Origin: Asanoa sp040654855
Lineage (GTDB): Bacteria > Actinomycetota > Actinomycetes > Mycobacteriales > Micromonosporaceae
Direction: 5' to 3'
DNA length: 64,000 bases
Assembly (NCBI RefSeq): GCF_040654855.1
Contig: NZ_JBFAIU010000001.1
Coordinates: 34,541-98,540 of the forward strand
Positions 23,325 through 31,308 of this stretch are shown here, one piece after another. Position numbers and translations under genes: made by a program. Under the pieces are notes generated by a model. The model was not told the DNA's origin. It did no database searches and saw only the letters and a list, made by a program, of their open reading frames with translations. Position 1 is the first letter of the stretch. Every line of letters begins with the position of its first letter.

Positions 23325-25478
23325 ATGATCGGGATTCGGATGGTCGTCACGACGGTGGCGGGGCTGGCGCTGGTCGCCACCTCCGCGGTGCCGGCGGTCG
23401 CCGCCACGGCGGCGCCCGGCGCCCCCGGGGTCGACGAACAGTTCCTGCCGGCCGACAAGTCCGGCTTCGGCACGTCGACCACGCTGGGCAGCAAGGTCTG
23501 GCTGACCGTGCAGAAGGAGGGCGGGCTCGGGGAGCTCTACTACCCGGACCTCAGCACGCCGAGCGCGCGCACGCTCGACTTCGTCGTCGCCGACGGGCGC
23601 GGGCACGCCGTCCGGGCCAAGGCGGCCAGGACCGTCCAGACCGACCCGCGCAGCCTGTCGTACCGCCAGGTGTTCGACGGGCACGGCTGGCGGCTCACCG
23701 CCGACTACACCACCGACCCGGCCCGGGCCAGCGTGCTCGTGGACGTGCGGTTCACGGCGTCGCGTTCGCACGCGCTCTACGCGGTCTACGACCCGGCGCT
23801 GTCCAACTCCCGCGGCGACGACACGGGCCGCACCGTCGACCGGACCCTGGTCGCCAGCGACGCGACGAGCGCGAGCGCGTTCGCCGCCGACCCGCCGTTC
23901 ACGGCCACGTCCAACGGCTTCCGCGGCACCAGCGACGGCTGGACCGACCTCCTCGCCGACGGCCGGCTCGACGGCCGCTACGACGAGGCCGGCGCCGGCA
24001 ACCTCGTGCAGACCGCGAACACCGGGTTGACCGGGTCACACGGGCGGCAGCACGCGACCCTGGCGATCTCCTTCGGCGGCAACCCGAGCGCGGCGGGCGC
24101 GACGGCGGACGCCTCCCTGCGCGCCGGATACGGCCGCGCCGCGGCGGCGTACGCCCGGGGCTGGCACGACTACCTGCGCGCGGGCAAGCGCACCCCCGAC
24201 TCGTTGCGGGGCCGCGACCAGCGGACCCTCTACGACGTCTCCGTCATGGTGCTCGCCGCCAGCGAGGACAAGACCCACCGCGGCGCGTACGTCGCCTCGC
24301 CGTCGATGCCGTGGATCTGGGGAAAGGACGACCCGTCCGGCCCGTACCACCTGGTGTGGTCGCGTGACCTCTACCAGATCGCGACCGCGCTGATCGCGGC
24401 CGGCGACACCGCCGGCGCCAACCGGTCGCTCGACTACCTCTTCGACGTGCAGCAGAAGCCGGACGGCTCGTTCCCGCAGAACTCGCGGGTCGACGGCACC
24501 CCGGTGTGGACCGGCCTGCAGCTCGACGAGGTCGCCCTGCCGATCGTGCTCGCGCACCAGCTGGGCCGCACGGACCGGTGGTCGCAGGTCAAGAAGGCGG
24601 CGGACTTCCTGCTCTCCTTCGAACAGGACGGCAACCGGGCGCCGTGGTCACCGCAGGACCGCTGGGAGAACCAGTCGGGCTACTCGCCCGCGACGATCGC
24701 CGCCGAGATCGCCGGCCTGGTCTGCGCCGCCGACATGGCGAAGGCCAACGGCGACAGCGCGTCGGCCGCGCGCTATCTGGCAACGGCGGACGACTGGCAG
24801 GCCCGGGTCAAGTCGTGGACGGTCACCACGACCGGCCCGTACTCCGCGGGCCCCTACTTCCTGCGGCTCACCAAGGACGGCAACCCGAACGCGGGCACGA
24901 CCTACACCATCGGCGACAGTGGCCCGGCAGACGTCGACCAGCGGCGGGTCGTCGACCCCAGCTTCCTCGACCTCGTGCGCCTCGGTGTGCTCCCGCCCGA
25001 CGACCCGGCGGTGGTCAACACCCTCGGCGTGATCGACGCGCAGCTCAAGACCGGGCGTTACTACCACCGCGCCTCGTTCGACGGGTACGGCGAGAAGGTC
25101 GACGGGAGCCAGTGGGAGTTCGGGCTCCCCGACGGCTCCCGGATCACCCGAGGCCGGGCGTGGCCGCTGCTCAACGGCGAGCGCGGTGAGTACCAGATCG
25201 CCGCAGGGCAGGTCGGCGCCGCCCGCCGGCAGATCGACGCCATGGCGGACGCGGCCGGCCCGGGCGCGATGCTGCCGGAGCAGGTCTGGGACGACCAGCC
25301 GCCGGCCGGCACCGCGGGCTTCAAACCGGGCACGCCGACGTTCTCGGCGACGCCCCTGGCCTGGACGCACGCGGGCTACCTCCGCCTGGCGGCGAACGTG
25401 GCGGCCGGCCGGGTGCTGGAGCAGCCGGCGATCGTGGCCGAGCGTTACGCGAGCCCGGCGCAGACCGTGCGGAGGTAG
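23325..25478 (+). CDS. Secreted GH15 glucoamylase-type glycosidase
   Basis: A 717-residue secreted enzyme. A Sec signal peptide covers about residues 1-30 (MVVTTVAGLALVATSAVPAVA). A beta-sandwich N-terminal domain is followed by the (alpha/alpha)6 barrel of GH15 with WSRDLYQIATAL, the likely general acid E402 in GLQLDEVALP, and the likely general base E652 in PEQVWDDQ. Such enzymes release glucose from the non-reducing ends of starch or dextran. ATG 23325 was chosen for the signal peptide and GAAGGCGG upstream; the open frame continues upstream without meaning. Its 3' end overlaps the convergent epimerase gene by 34 bases. Confidence 0.93.
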   Translation: MIGIRMVVTTVAGLALVATSAVPAVAATAAPGAPGVDEQFLPADKSGFGTSTTLGSKVWLTVQKEGGLGELYYPDLSTPSARTLDFVVADGRGHAVRAKAARTVQTDPRSLSYRQVFDGHGWRLTADYTTDPARASVLVDVRFTASRSHALYAVYDPALSNSRGDDTGRTVDRTLVASDATSASAFAADPPFTATSNGFRGTSDGWTDLLADGRLDGRYDEAGAGNLVQTANTGLTGSHGRQHATLAISFGGNPSAAGATADASLRAGYGRAAAAYARGWHDYLRAGKRTPDSLRGRDQRTLYDVSVMVLAASEDKTHRGAYVASPSMPWIWGKDDPSGPYHLVWSRDLYQIATALIAAGDTAGANRSLDYLFDVQQKPDGSFPQNSRVDGTPVWTGLQLDEVALPIVLAHQLGRTDRWSQVKKAADFLLSFEQDGNRAPWSPQDRWENQSGYSPATIAAEIAGLVCAADMAKANGDSASAARYLATADDWQARVKSWTVTTTGPYSAGPYFLRLTKDGNPNAGTTYTIGDSGPADVDQRRVVDPSFLDLVRLGVLPPDDPAVVNTLGVIDAQLKTGRYYHRASFDGYGEKVDGSQWEFGLPDGSRITRGRAWPLLNGERGEYQIAAGQVGAARRQIDAMADAAGPGAMLPEQVWDDQPPAGTAGFKPGTPTFSATPLAWTHAGYLRLAANVAAGRVLEQPAIVAERYASPAQTVRR

Positions 25479-26305
25479 CGGAGACCGTTGGTGGCCAGGG
25501 CATCCTGGGATTCGGCGAACGGGCGCCAGATCGACGCGGCCACCGCGATCGACTCGTTCTCGCCCGTGAACGACTCGATGCAGATCGGGCCCCGGTAGCC
25601 GGTGTCCGCCAGCGCACGCAGCCAGCGCGGCCAGTCGATGTGGTCGTCGCCGGGCGCGCCGCGGTCGCTGCCGCTCACCTGCACGTGCACCAGGCGCGGG
25701 CCGGCGGCGGTCACCGCCGCGTACGGGTCGGACTCCTCGATGTTCATGTGGTAGCTGTCGAGCATGATGCCGACGCTGCGCGGCAGCCCGTCGATCGCCT
25801 CCAGCGTCTGCGCCACCGTGTTGACCACCGACGTCTCGTAGCGGTTGAGCGCCTCCAGGCCGATCCGGACCCCGCGCGTGCCGGCGTAGTCGGCCACGGG
25901 CGCGAGCGCGGCCCGCAACGACGCGTAGCAGGCCGCCCGTTCCGCCGGCAGCATCCGCCAGACCCGGCCGACCGAGGCGTACGCCGGGCCGCAGACGCTG
26001 GGCGCGCCCAGGACCACCGCCGCGTCCACAAGGGAGCATAGGTAGTCCTGGGTCGCGCGTACCGTCGCCCGATCGGTGTTGACCAGGTCACGGCCCGGCG
26101 GCGTGACCGAGAGAACCGCGGCGGCGGTCAGGCCGTGGTCGGCCAGCAGGTCGCGCGTGCGCGGCGCCGACCAGTCGCCGGGGTTCTCCACCGGGATCTC
26201 GATCGCGTCGAAGCCCCAGGCGGCGATGCGTGGCACGAGCGTCGCCAGCGCGTCGTCGGTGACCGGGGACGTCCAGATCCAGGGGTTGGCACCGATCTCG
26301 AACAC
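25445..26305 (-). CDS. Ketose 3-epimerase-like TIM-barrel isomerase
   Basis: A 286-residue sugar-phosphate isomerase/epimerase family (AP-endonuclease-2 fold) protein. Metal ligands follow the D-tagatose/D-psicose 3-epimerase pattern: Glu in IGLEALNRYET, Asp/His in MLDSYHMNIEE, His in VHVQVSGSDRG and Glu in ICIESFTGE. It would interconvert ketoses at C3, or act on 3-keto sugars. It lies three bases after the sugar-binding protein gene in the ABC transporter operon, so its substrate probably comes through that importer. The substrate itself cannot be named. Confidence 0.88.
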   Translation of the reverse strand: MFEIGANPWIWTSPVTDDALATLVPRIAAWGFDAIEIPVENPGDWSAPRTRDLLADHGLTAAAVLSVTPPGRDLVNTDRATVRATQDYLCSLVDAAVVLGAPSVCGPAYASVGRVWRMLPAERAACYASLRAALAPVADYAGTRGVRIGLEALNRYETSVVNTVAQTLEAIDGLPRSVGIMLDSYHMNIEESDPYAAVTAAGPRLVHVQVSGSDRGAPGDDHIDWPRWLRALADTGYRGPICIESFTGENESIAVAASIWRPFAESQDALATNGLRYLRTVCAGLA

Positions 26306-26308
26306 GGT

Positions 26309-27505
26309 CTACTTACCGCCCCAGTTGCCCGGGTAGCCGGGCAGGTCGCTGCAGCCGCACATCGCGTAGTGCAGCGGGGGCATGCTCGGGTCCACGTACT
26401 GGGCGAGGTTCGCGTCCGTGATCGTCGGCTGCGGCAGCTTCCACGGGTTCGGGACGGGCTCGCCCTTGAGGATCTTCAAGGCGGCGATCACGGGTGTACG
26501 CCACTGGTACGTCGGATAGGTCGGCGCGACCGCCGTCAGCTTGCGGTCCTGCCACATCCGCAGGAAGTCCTGCTGGTCCTCGCCGACGATGGCCGGGAAC
26601 GGCTTACCGGCGTCCTCGAACGCCTCCGCGGCCGCGACGGCCGTGGCGCCCGCGTCCATCCAGATGCCGTCGATCGTGCCGTACCGCTGCAGGTAGTTGG
26701 ACACGATGGTCTTCGTCTTCGCCGCGTCGCCGTCGGTGAACTCGACGCCCACGACCTTGAGCTGCGACTTGTCGAAGGCCACCTTGGCCGCTCCCCAGCG
26801 GGCCTCGAGCACGTCGACGCCCGGCAGGATGCGCAGCGCCAGCACGTTGCCGCCCGGCTTGACCTTCTCGGTCAGGAACTCGGCGCCGGCCGCGCCGAAC
26901 GCGTACCCGCCGATGGGGTTGATGAACGTGACCGGGCACTTGGTGTTGACGCCGCGGTCGAAGACGATGACCGGCACCTTCGCGCACGCCTGCTCGACGG
27001 CCGGGGTCAGCGTCGCGGTCGTGTTGGGCGACACGATCAGCGCGTCACAGCCCTTGCCGAGCAGGTCGGTGATGTCGGAGATCTGCTTGTCGTCCTTGCT
27101 CTCCGCGTCGGTCACCTGGAACGTCTTGATCTCCGGGTGCAGCTTCACCTCGGCCTGCATGTTCTTGAAGCCGACCTGCCGCCAGGGGTTGCCGACGCCG
27201 GCGTTCGAGAAGCACAGGTTGTACGGTCCGGCCTTCTTGTATTTCGCGGTGTCCGCGTTCGTCGGGTTGAGCGCCTGCTCCCAGGGCTTGTCGCCCGGGC
27301 CGGTCGCGGTCGCCGTCCGCAGGGCCATCTCGTTGTCGTAGTCGGCCTGTACGAAGAACGACGACGTCTCACCGGTGCCGGCGCCGGCCTCCGCCGAGCC
27401 GCTCGCGCTGGGGTTGGCGGCCGGCACGTCGCTCGCACAGCCGGCGGCCAGGACCAGGGCCGTGCCAGCGACGACGGCCAGGGCGCTACCTGTTCTCTTT
27501 CGCAA
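26309..27505 (-). CDS. Sugar ABC transporter substrate-binding lipoprotein
   Basis: A 398-residue lipoprotein: signal peptide MRKRTGSALAVVAGTALV with lipobox LAAGC (Cys23), then a Ser/Gly/Ala-rich linker and a Peripla_BP_4 (ribose-binding-type) domain from about residue 90. Seen there are YNLCFSNAGVGNPWRQVG, GCDALIVSPNTT, VIVFDRGVN and GIWMDAGAT. Two cysteines near the C-terminus (MCGCSD) are unusual for the family. It delivers a sugar or sugar derivative to the permeases encoded just upstream. Confidence 0.92.
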   Translation of the reverse strand: MRKRTGSALAVVAGTALVLAAGCASDVPAANPSASGSAEAGAGTGETSSFFVQADYDNEMALRTATATGPGDKPWEQALNPTNADTAKYKKAGPYNLCFSNAGVGNPWRQVGFKNMQAEVKLHPEIKTFQVTDAESKDDKQISDITDLLGKGCDALIVSPNTTATLTPAVEQACAKVPVIVFDRGVNTKCPVTFINPIGGYAFGAAGAEFLTEKVKPGGNVLALRILPGVDVLEARWGAAKVAFDKSQLKVVGVEFTDGDAAKTKTIVSNYLQRYGTIDGIWMDAGATAVAAAEAFEDAGKPFPAIVGEDQQDFLRMWQDRKLTAVAPTYPTYQWRTPVIAALKILKGEPVPNPWKLPQPTITDANLAQYVDPSMPPLHYAMCGCSDLPGYPGNWGGK

Positions 27506-27531
27506 CTCTCCTCCTCAGGGGTCGGTGCGGT

Positions 27532-28527
27532 TCAGGTGCGTGCCCGTAGCCCGCCGATGGCCACGGCAGCGAGGATGATCAGGCCCTGCACCGCGGACGC
27601 CAGAGCGCCCGCGACGCCGAGCAGGTTGAGCAGGGTCAACAAGGCCTGCAGGGTGAGCGCGCCGAGCATCGCGCCGACGACCGAGCCGCGGCCGCCGCCG
27701 AGCACGACGCCGCCGAGCACGACCGCCGTGATCGCGGTGAACTCCAGCCCGACGCCGACCTGGAAGCTCACCCCGCCGAACCCGCCCAGCAGGACGGCGG
27801 CCACCGCCGCGCAGCAGCCGCTGATCACGAACGCGATCGTGCGGACGCCGGCGACGCGACCACCGGCGAGGCGGGCCGCGCGCGGGTTGTCGCCGACGGC
27901 GAGCAGCACCTTGCCGAAGTCCGAGCGCATCGCCAGGACCGCCAGCACGGCCAGGACCAGCAGGATCAGCACGGCGTACGGGATCTCGCCCAGCCAGGGC
28001 ACGCCCTCGATGCCGCGCCGGCCGAACATCCGGAACTCCTCGGAGAGCGCGCCGCGCGGCGAGCCGCCCGTCCACGTGTAGACCGCGCCGACCAGGATCA
28101 GGTACATGCCGAGCGTGGTGATGAACGACGGCACCAGGAGCAGCGTGCTGACCAGGCCGTTGACCAGCCCGACCAGCAGGCCGAAGCCGAGCACCACGGC
28201 GATCACCGGCCAGGTCGCGGCCGGGTCACCGTCGATCAGGCGGGCCGCGATCACCACCTCGGCGGTGACGAGCGAGCCGACCGACAGGTCGAAGTCGCCG
28301 GCGACGATCACGAAGTACTGCCCCGCGGCGAGGATGACCAGCGGCGCGGCCCGCTTCAGGAACGCGAGCAGGGCCGGGGGGTCGTAGAAGTCGGGTTGCC
28401 GGATCGCGATCGCGACCAGCAGCAGCGCGAGGATCACCAGGACCGGCAGGATGCTGCCCGCACCCCACCGACCGCGGCGGGCCTGACCGAGGGCGGCGGG
28501 CCCGGAGGGTGCGACCGTCTGAGTCAT
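27532..28527 (-). CDS. Sugar ABC transporter permease (RbsC type)
   Basis: A 331-residue membrane protein with about ten helices of the BPD_transp_2 family. The family signature GDFDLSVGSLV is followed by SFITTLGMYLILVGAVYTW, and the conserved EAA-like loop is around LLAVGDNPRAARLAG. Its ATG overlaps the stop of the other permease gene (ATGA at 28524-28527). The two permeases probably form a heterodimer with the RbsA-like ATPase. Confidence 0.93.
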   Translation of the reverse strand: MTQTVAPSGPAALGQARRGRWGAGSILPVLVILALLLVAIAIRQPDFYDPPALLAFLKRAAPLVILAAGQYFVIVAGDFDLSVGSLVTAEVVIAARLIDGDPAATWPVIAVVLGFGLLVGLVNGLVSTLLLVPSFITTLGMYLILVGAVYTWTGGSPRGALSEEFRMFGRRGIEGVPWLGEIPYAVLILLVLAVLAVLAMRSDFGKVLLAVGDNPRAARLAGGRVAGVRTIAFVISGCCAAVAAVLLGGFGGVSFQVGVGLEFTAITAVVLGGVVLGGGRGSVVGAMLGALTLQALLTLLNLLGVAGALASAVQGLIILAAVAIGGLRART

Positions 28528-29498
28528 CGCGCCGCCTTTCCGCGCAGGCGCAGCGCGTAGATCGCGACCGCCGCGACGATCACGACGCCGCGGACGACCT
28601 GCTTGAAGAACGGGTCGACGGCGAGCTGGTTGAAGATGCCGTCGATGACCGCGAGCAGCAGCACGCCGCCGACGGTGCCGGCCACGCCGCCCTTGCCACC
28701 GGCCAGCACGGTGCCGCCGAGCACCACGGCGGCGATCGACTCGAGGTCGTAGCCGCCCTCGGCGCCGACCCGGGGTGCGCCCGCGCCGAGGCGGCTGGCC
28801 AGGTAGAGCCCGGCGATGCCGGCACAGATCGAACAGATCACGTGGGTACGGATCAGCACCAGGTCGGTGCGGACGCCGGAGAGCCGGGCCACGTCGAGGT
28901 CGCCGCCCGTGGCGATCAGGTGGTGGCCGTACCGGCTGCGGTTGATCATCAGCCACGCCACCGCCGCGACGCCGACGAACAGCACGAACGCGACCGGGAC
29001 CGGCCCGATGCGGTCGTAGCCGAGGTGCTGGAAGGAGACCGGCACCGCGCCGGCGGGGCCGGCGTACCCCTGCTCCAGATAGCCCTTGATCAGTAGCCCG
29101 ACGCCGAGCGTCGCGATGAACGCGTTGATCCGCAGCTTGGTGATCAGCAGGCCGTTGACCAGGCCGATCGCGGCCGAGACGGCGAGCACGGCGAGGATGG
29201 CCGGCAGGACCCGGCCGTCGCTGCCGGCCATCGTCTCGGCGGCGATGAGCGAGGTGAGGCTGATGACGTAGGCGACCGAGAGGTCCAGCGAGCCGGCCAG
29301 GATGCAGAACGTCTGCCCGACCGCGACGATGCCGAGCCCGGCCGCCCGCTGCAGCAGGCTGACCGTGCTGTTCTGGCTGAACAGCGAGCCGCCGTCGGTG
29401 GCGACCAGGATGCCGCCGATCACCAGCGTCACGCCGAGGGCGAGCCAGACGCCGTTGGTGGAGTCGATCCGCGGCCGTCGCACCGCCAGGGTGCTCAC
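28524..29498 (-). CDS. Sugar ABC transporter permease (RbsC type)
   Basis: A 324-residue permease of the same family, with the signature AGSLDLSVAYVISLTSLIAA, INAFIATLGVGLLIKGYLEQ and GGDLDVARLSGV. It has about ten predicted helices and a short basic C-terminus. The start overlaps the ATPase stop by four bases, so the three transport genes are translationally coupled in the order ATPase, permease, permease. Confidence 0.93.
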   Translation of the reverse strand: MSTLAVRRPRIDSTNGVWLALGVTLVIGGILVATDGGSLFSQNSTVSLLQRAAGLGIVAVGQTFCILAGSLDLSVAYVISLTSLIAAETMAGSDGRVLPAILAVLAVSAAIGLVNGLLITKLRINAFIATLGVGLLIKGYLEQGYAGPAGAVPVSFQHLGYDRIGPVPVAFVLFVGVAAVAWLMINRSRYGHHLIATGGDLDVARLSGVRTDLVLIRTHVICSICAGIAGLYLASRLGAGAPRVGAEGGYDLESIAAVVLGGTVLAGGKGGVAGTVGGVLLLAVIDGIFNQLAVDPFFKQVVRGVVIVAAVAIYALRLRGKAAR

Positions 29499-31003
29499 GC
29501 CGGGACCTCGTGCGGTGTGCCGGTGGCCAGGCTCAGGACCGCCTCCTCGCTCGCGTCGCCGGGCAGTTCGCCGGCCAGCGCGCCGTCGCGCATGACGACG
29601 ATGCGGTCGCTCATGCCGAGCAGCTCGGGCAGCTCCGACGAGATCATCAGGATCGCGGCGCCCTTGCCGGCCAGGTCGCGGATCAGCTCGTGGATGGCGG
29701 CCTTCGCGCCGACGTCGATGCCCCGGGTGGGCTCGTCGAAGAGCAGCACCCGCGGCGCCATCGCGAGCCAGCGGGCGAGCACCACCTTCTGCTGGTTGCC
29801 ACCGGACAGGTAGCGGACCTCCTGGTCCGGCCCGGCCGCGTGCACCTCGACCGCCGCGAGCAGCGCGCGCACGCTGGTCGTGCGGGCGCCGCCGGCGAAC
29901 CAGCGCGGCCTGGCCGCCCGGCTGGCCAGCAGCGCATTGTCGAGCACCGACTGGCTCAGCGCCAGCCCGTCGGCCTTGCGGTCCTCGGTCACGTACGCGA
30001 TGCCGTCCCGGACCGCCTGCCGCGGCGACCGCGGCCGGACCGGCTTGCCGTCGAGGGTCATCCGGCCGGTGGTGAACGGCTCGACGCCGAACAGCGCGCG
30101 GGCCAGCGCGGAGCGCCCGGAGCCCTGCAGGCCACCGACGCCGAGCACCTCGCCGGCGCGCAGCTCGAGGTCGAGCGGCCGGAGCCGGTCGTTGCCGGCA
30201 CCGGTCAGGGTGACCAGTGCCGGGCCGCTGTCGCCCGACTTGGGCGGGTAGTAGCTGGCCAGCTCCCGGCCGACCATGTGCCGGACCAGCGCCTCCGGCG
30301 TCGCGTCGGCCGTGTCCAGTGTGGTCACCCGGCGACCGTCCTTGAGCACGGTGATCCGGTCCGACAGGTCGAACACCTCGGCAAGCCGGTGCGAGACGTA
30401 GAGGATGCCGATGCCGCGGGCCTGCAACCGGCGGACCAGCGCGTAGAGCAGCTCGACCTCGTGGTCGGCCAACGCGGCGGTCGGCTCGTCCATGATCAGG
30501 ATGCGGGCGTCGAGGGAGAGCGCCTTGACGATCTCGACGACCTGCTGCTGTGCGATGCCGAGCCGGCGCACCTTGTCGGTCGGGCGGACCGACTCGGCAC
30601 CGACCGATGCGAGCAGCTCGGCCGTGCGCTCGCGCATCGCCCGGCGGTCGACCAGCCCTCTGCGCAGCGGTTCGCGGCCGAGGAACACGTTCTCGGCGAC
30701 CGTGCGCTCGGGCAGCAGGTTGAACTCCTGGTGGATGATCCCGACGCCGGCGGCCTGGGCGTCGCGCGGGTTGTGCAGGACGACCGGCGCGCCGGCGATC
30801 CGCACTGTGCCCGCGTCGGGCTGGTACACGCCGGAAGCGATCTTCATCAGCGTGGACTTGCCGGCACCGTTCTCACCGACCACCGCGTGCACTTCGCCGG
30901 GATGTACGTCAATGTCCACATCGGACAAGACGGACACGCCGTAGAAGGACTTGCCGACGCCCCGCATCGTCAGGAGCGCGTCCGGTGGTTCAGGTGAATC
31001 CAT
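29495..31003 (-). CDS. Sugar ABC transporter ATP-binding protein (RbsA/MglA type)
   Basis: A 502-residue tandem ATPase. The first half has Walker A GENGAGKST (43-51), a degenerate signature RRLGIAQQQ and Walker B ILIMDEPTAAL. The second half has a degenerate Walker A (LQGSGRSALAR), the intact signature LSGGNQQK and VLLFDEPTRGIDVG. This asymmetry is normal for the ribose/galactose class. It powers uptake through the two permeases. It is the first gene of the operon; no good ribosome site precedes the ATG at 31003. Confidence 0.94.
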   Translation of the reverse strand: MDSPEPPDALLTMRGVGKSFYGVSVLSDVDIDVHPGEVHAVVGENGAGKSTLMKIASGVYQPDAGTVRIAGAPVVLHNPRDAQAAGVGIIHQEFNLLPERTVAENVFLGREPLRRGLVDRRAMRERTAELLASVGAESVRPTDKVRRLGIAQQQVVEIVKALSLDARILIMDEPTAALADHEVELLYALVRRLQARGIGILYVSHRLAEVFDLSDRITVLKDGRRVTTLDTADATPEALVRHMVGRELASYYPPKSGDSGPALVTLTGAGNDRLRPLDLELRAGEVLGVGGLQGSGRSALARALFGVEPFTTGRMTLDGKPVRPRSPRQAVRDGIAYVTEDRKADGLALSQSVLDNALLASRAARPRWFAGGARTTSVRALLAAVEVHAAGPDQEVRYLSGGNQQKVVLARWLAMAPRVLLFDEPTRGIDVGAKAAIHELIRDLAGKGAAILMISSELPELLGMSDRIVVMRDGALAGELPGDASEEAVLSLATGTPHEVPA

Positions 31004-31308
31004 GTGATCACCAAAACTTTCGCTTGCCAGGCTTGAGCTTTTGCTGAGCTGACCGAAAGCGCTGTTGGCGTCGCATCGTAAGCGGACGAACGGAGATCGA
31101 TCAAGACCGTAAGCCGCCCGGCGCGATCACAGTTCGGCATTGACTGATCTGCCATTCCGAAAGCCTCCGCGTTGACGGGCCACCATGGACCGAGTCAAAC
31201 TCATCTGCGTCGATGCGCTCTGGCGCCCGACCCCTGCGCGTCATCGGCGGACGCGTCGCACCGCAAGCCTCCTGCACGCCCGGGCAAGGCATTCCCGAAG
31301 GAGACCGC
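31004..31308. promoter_or_regulatory. Divergent control region of the sugar operon and ThuA gene
   Basis: This 305-base gap must hold promoters for both the importer operon (left) and the ThuA/dehydrogenase gene (right). CTTTCG (31017-31022) and CGAAAG (31054-31059) form an inverted pair 31 bases apart. The second is part of CGAAAGCGCTGTTG (31054-31067), which resembles a LacI-family operator centred on AGCGCT. No LacI-type regulator gene is in the window. No gene is supported inside the gap. Confidence 0.35.
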
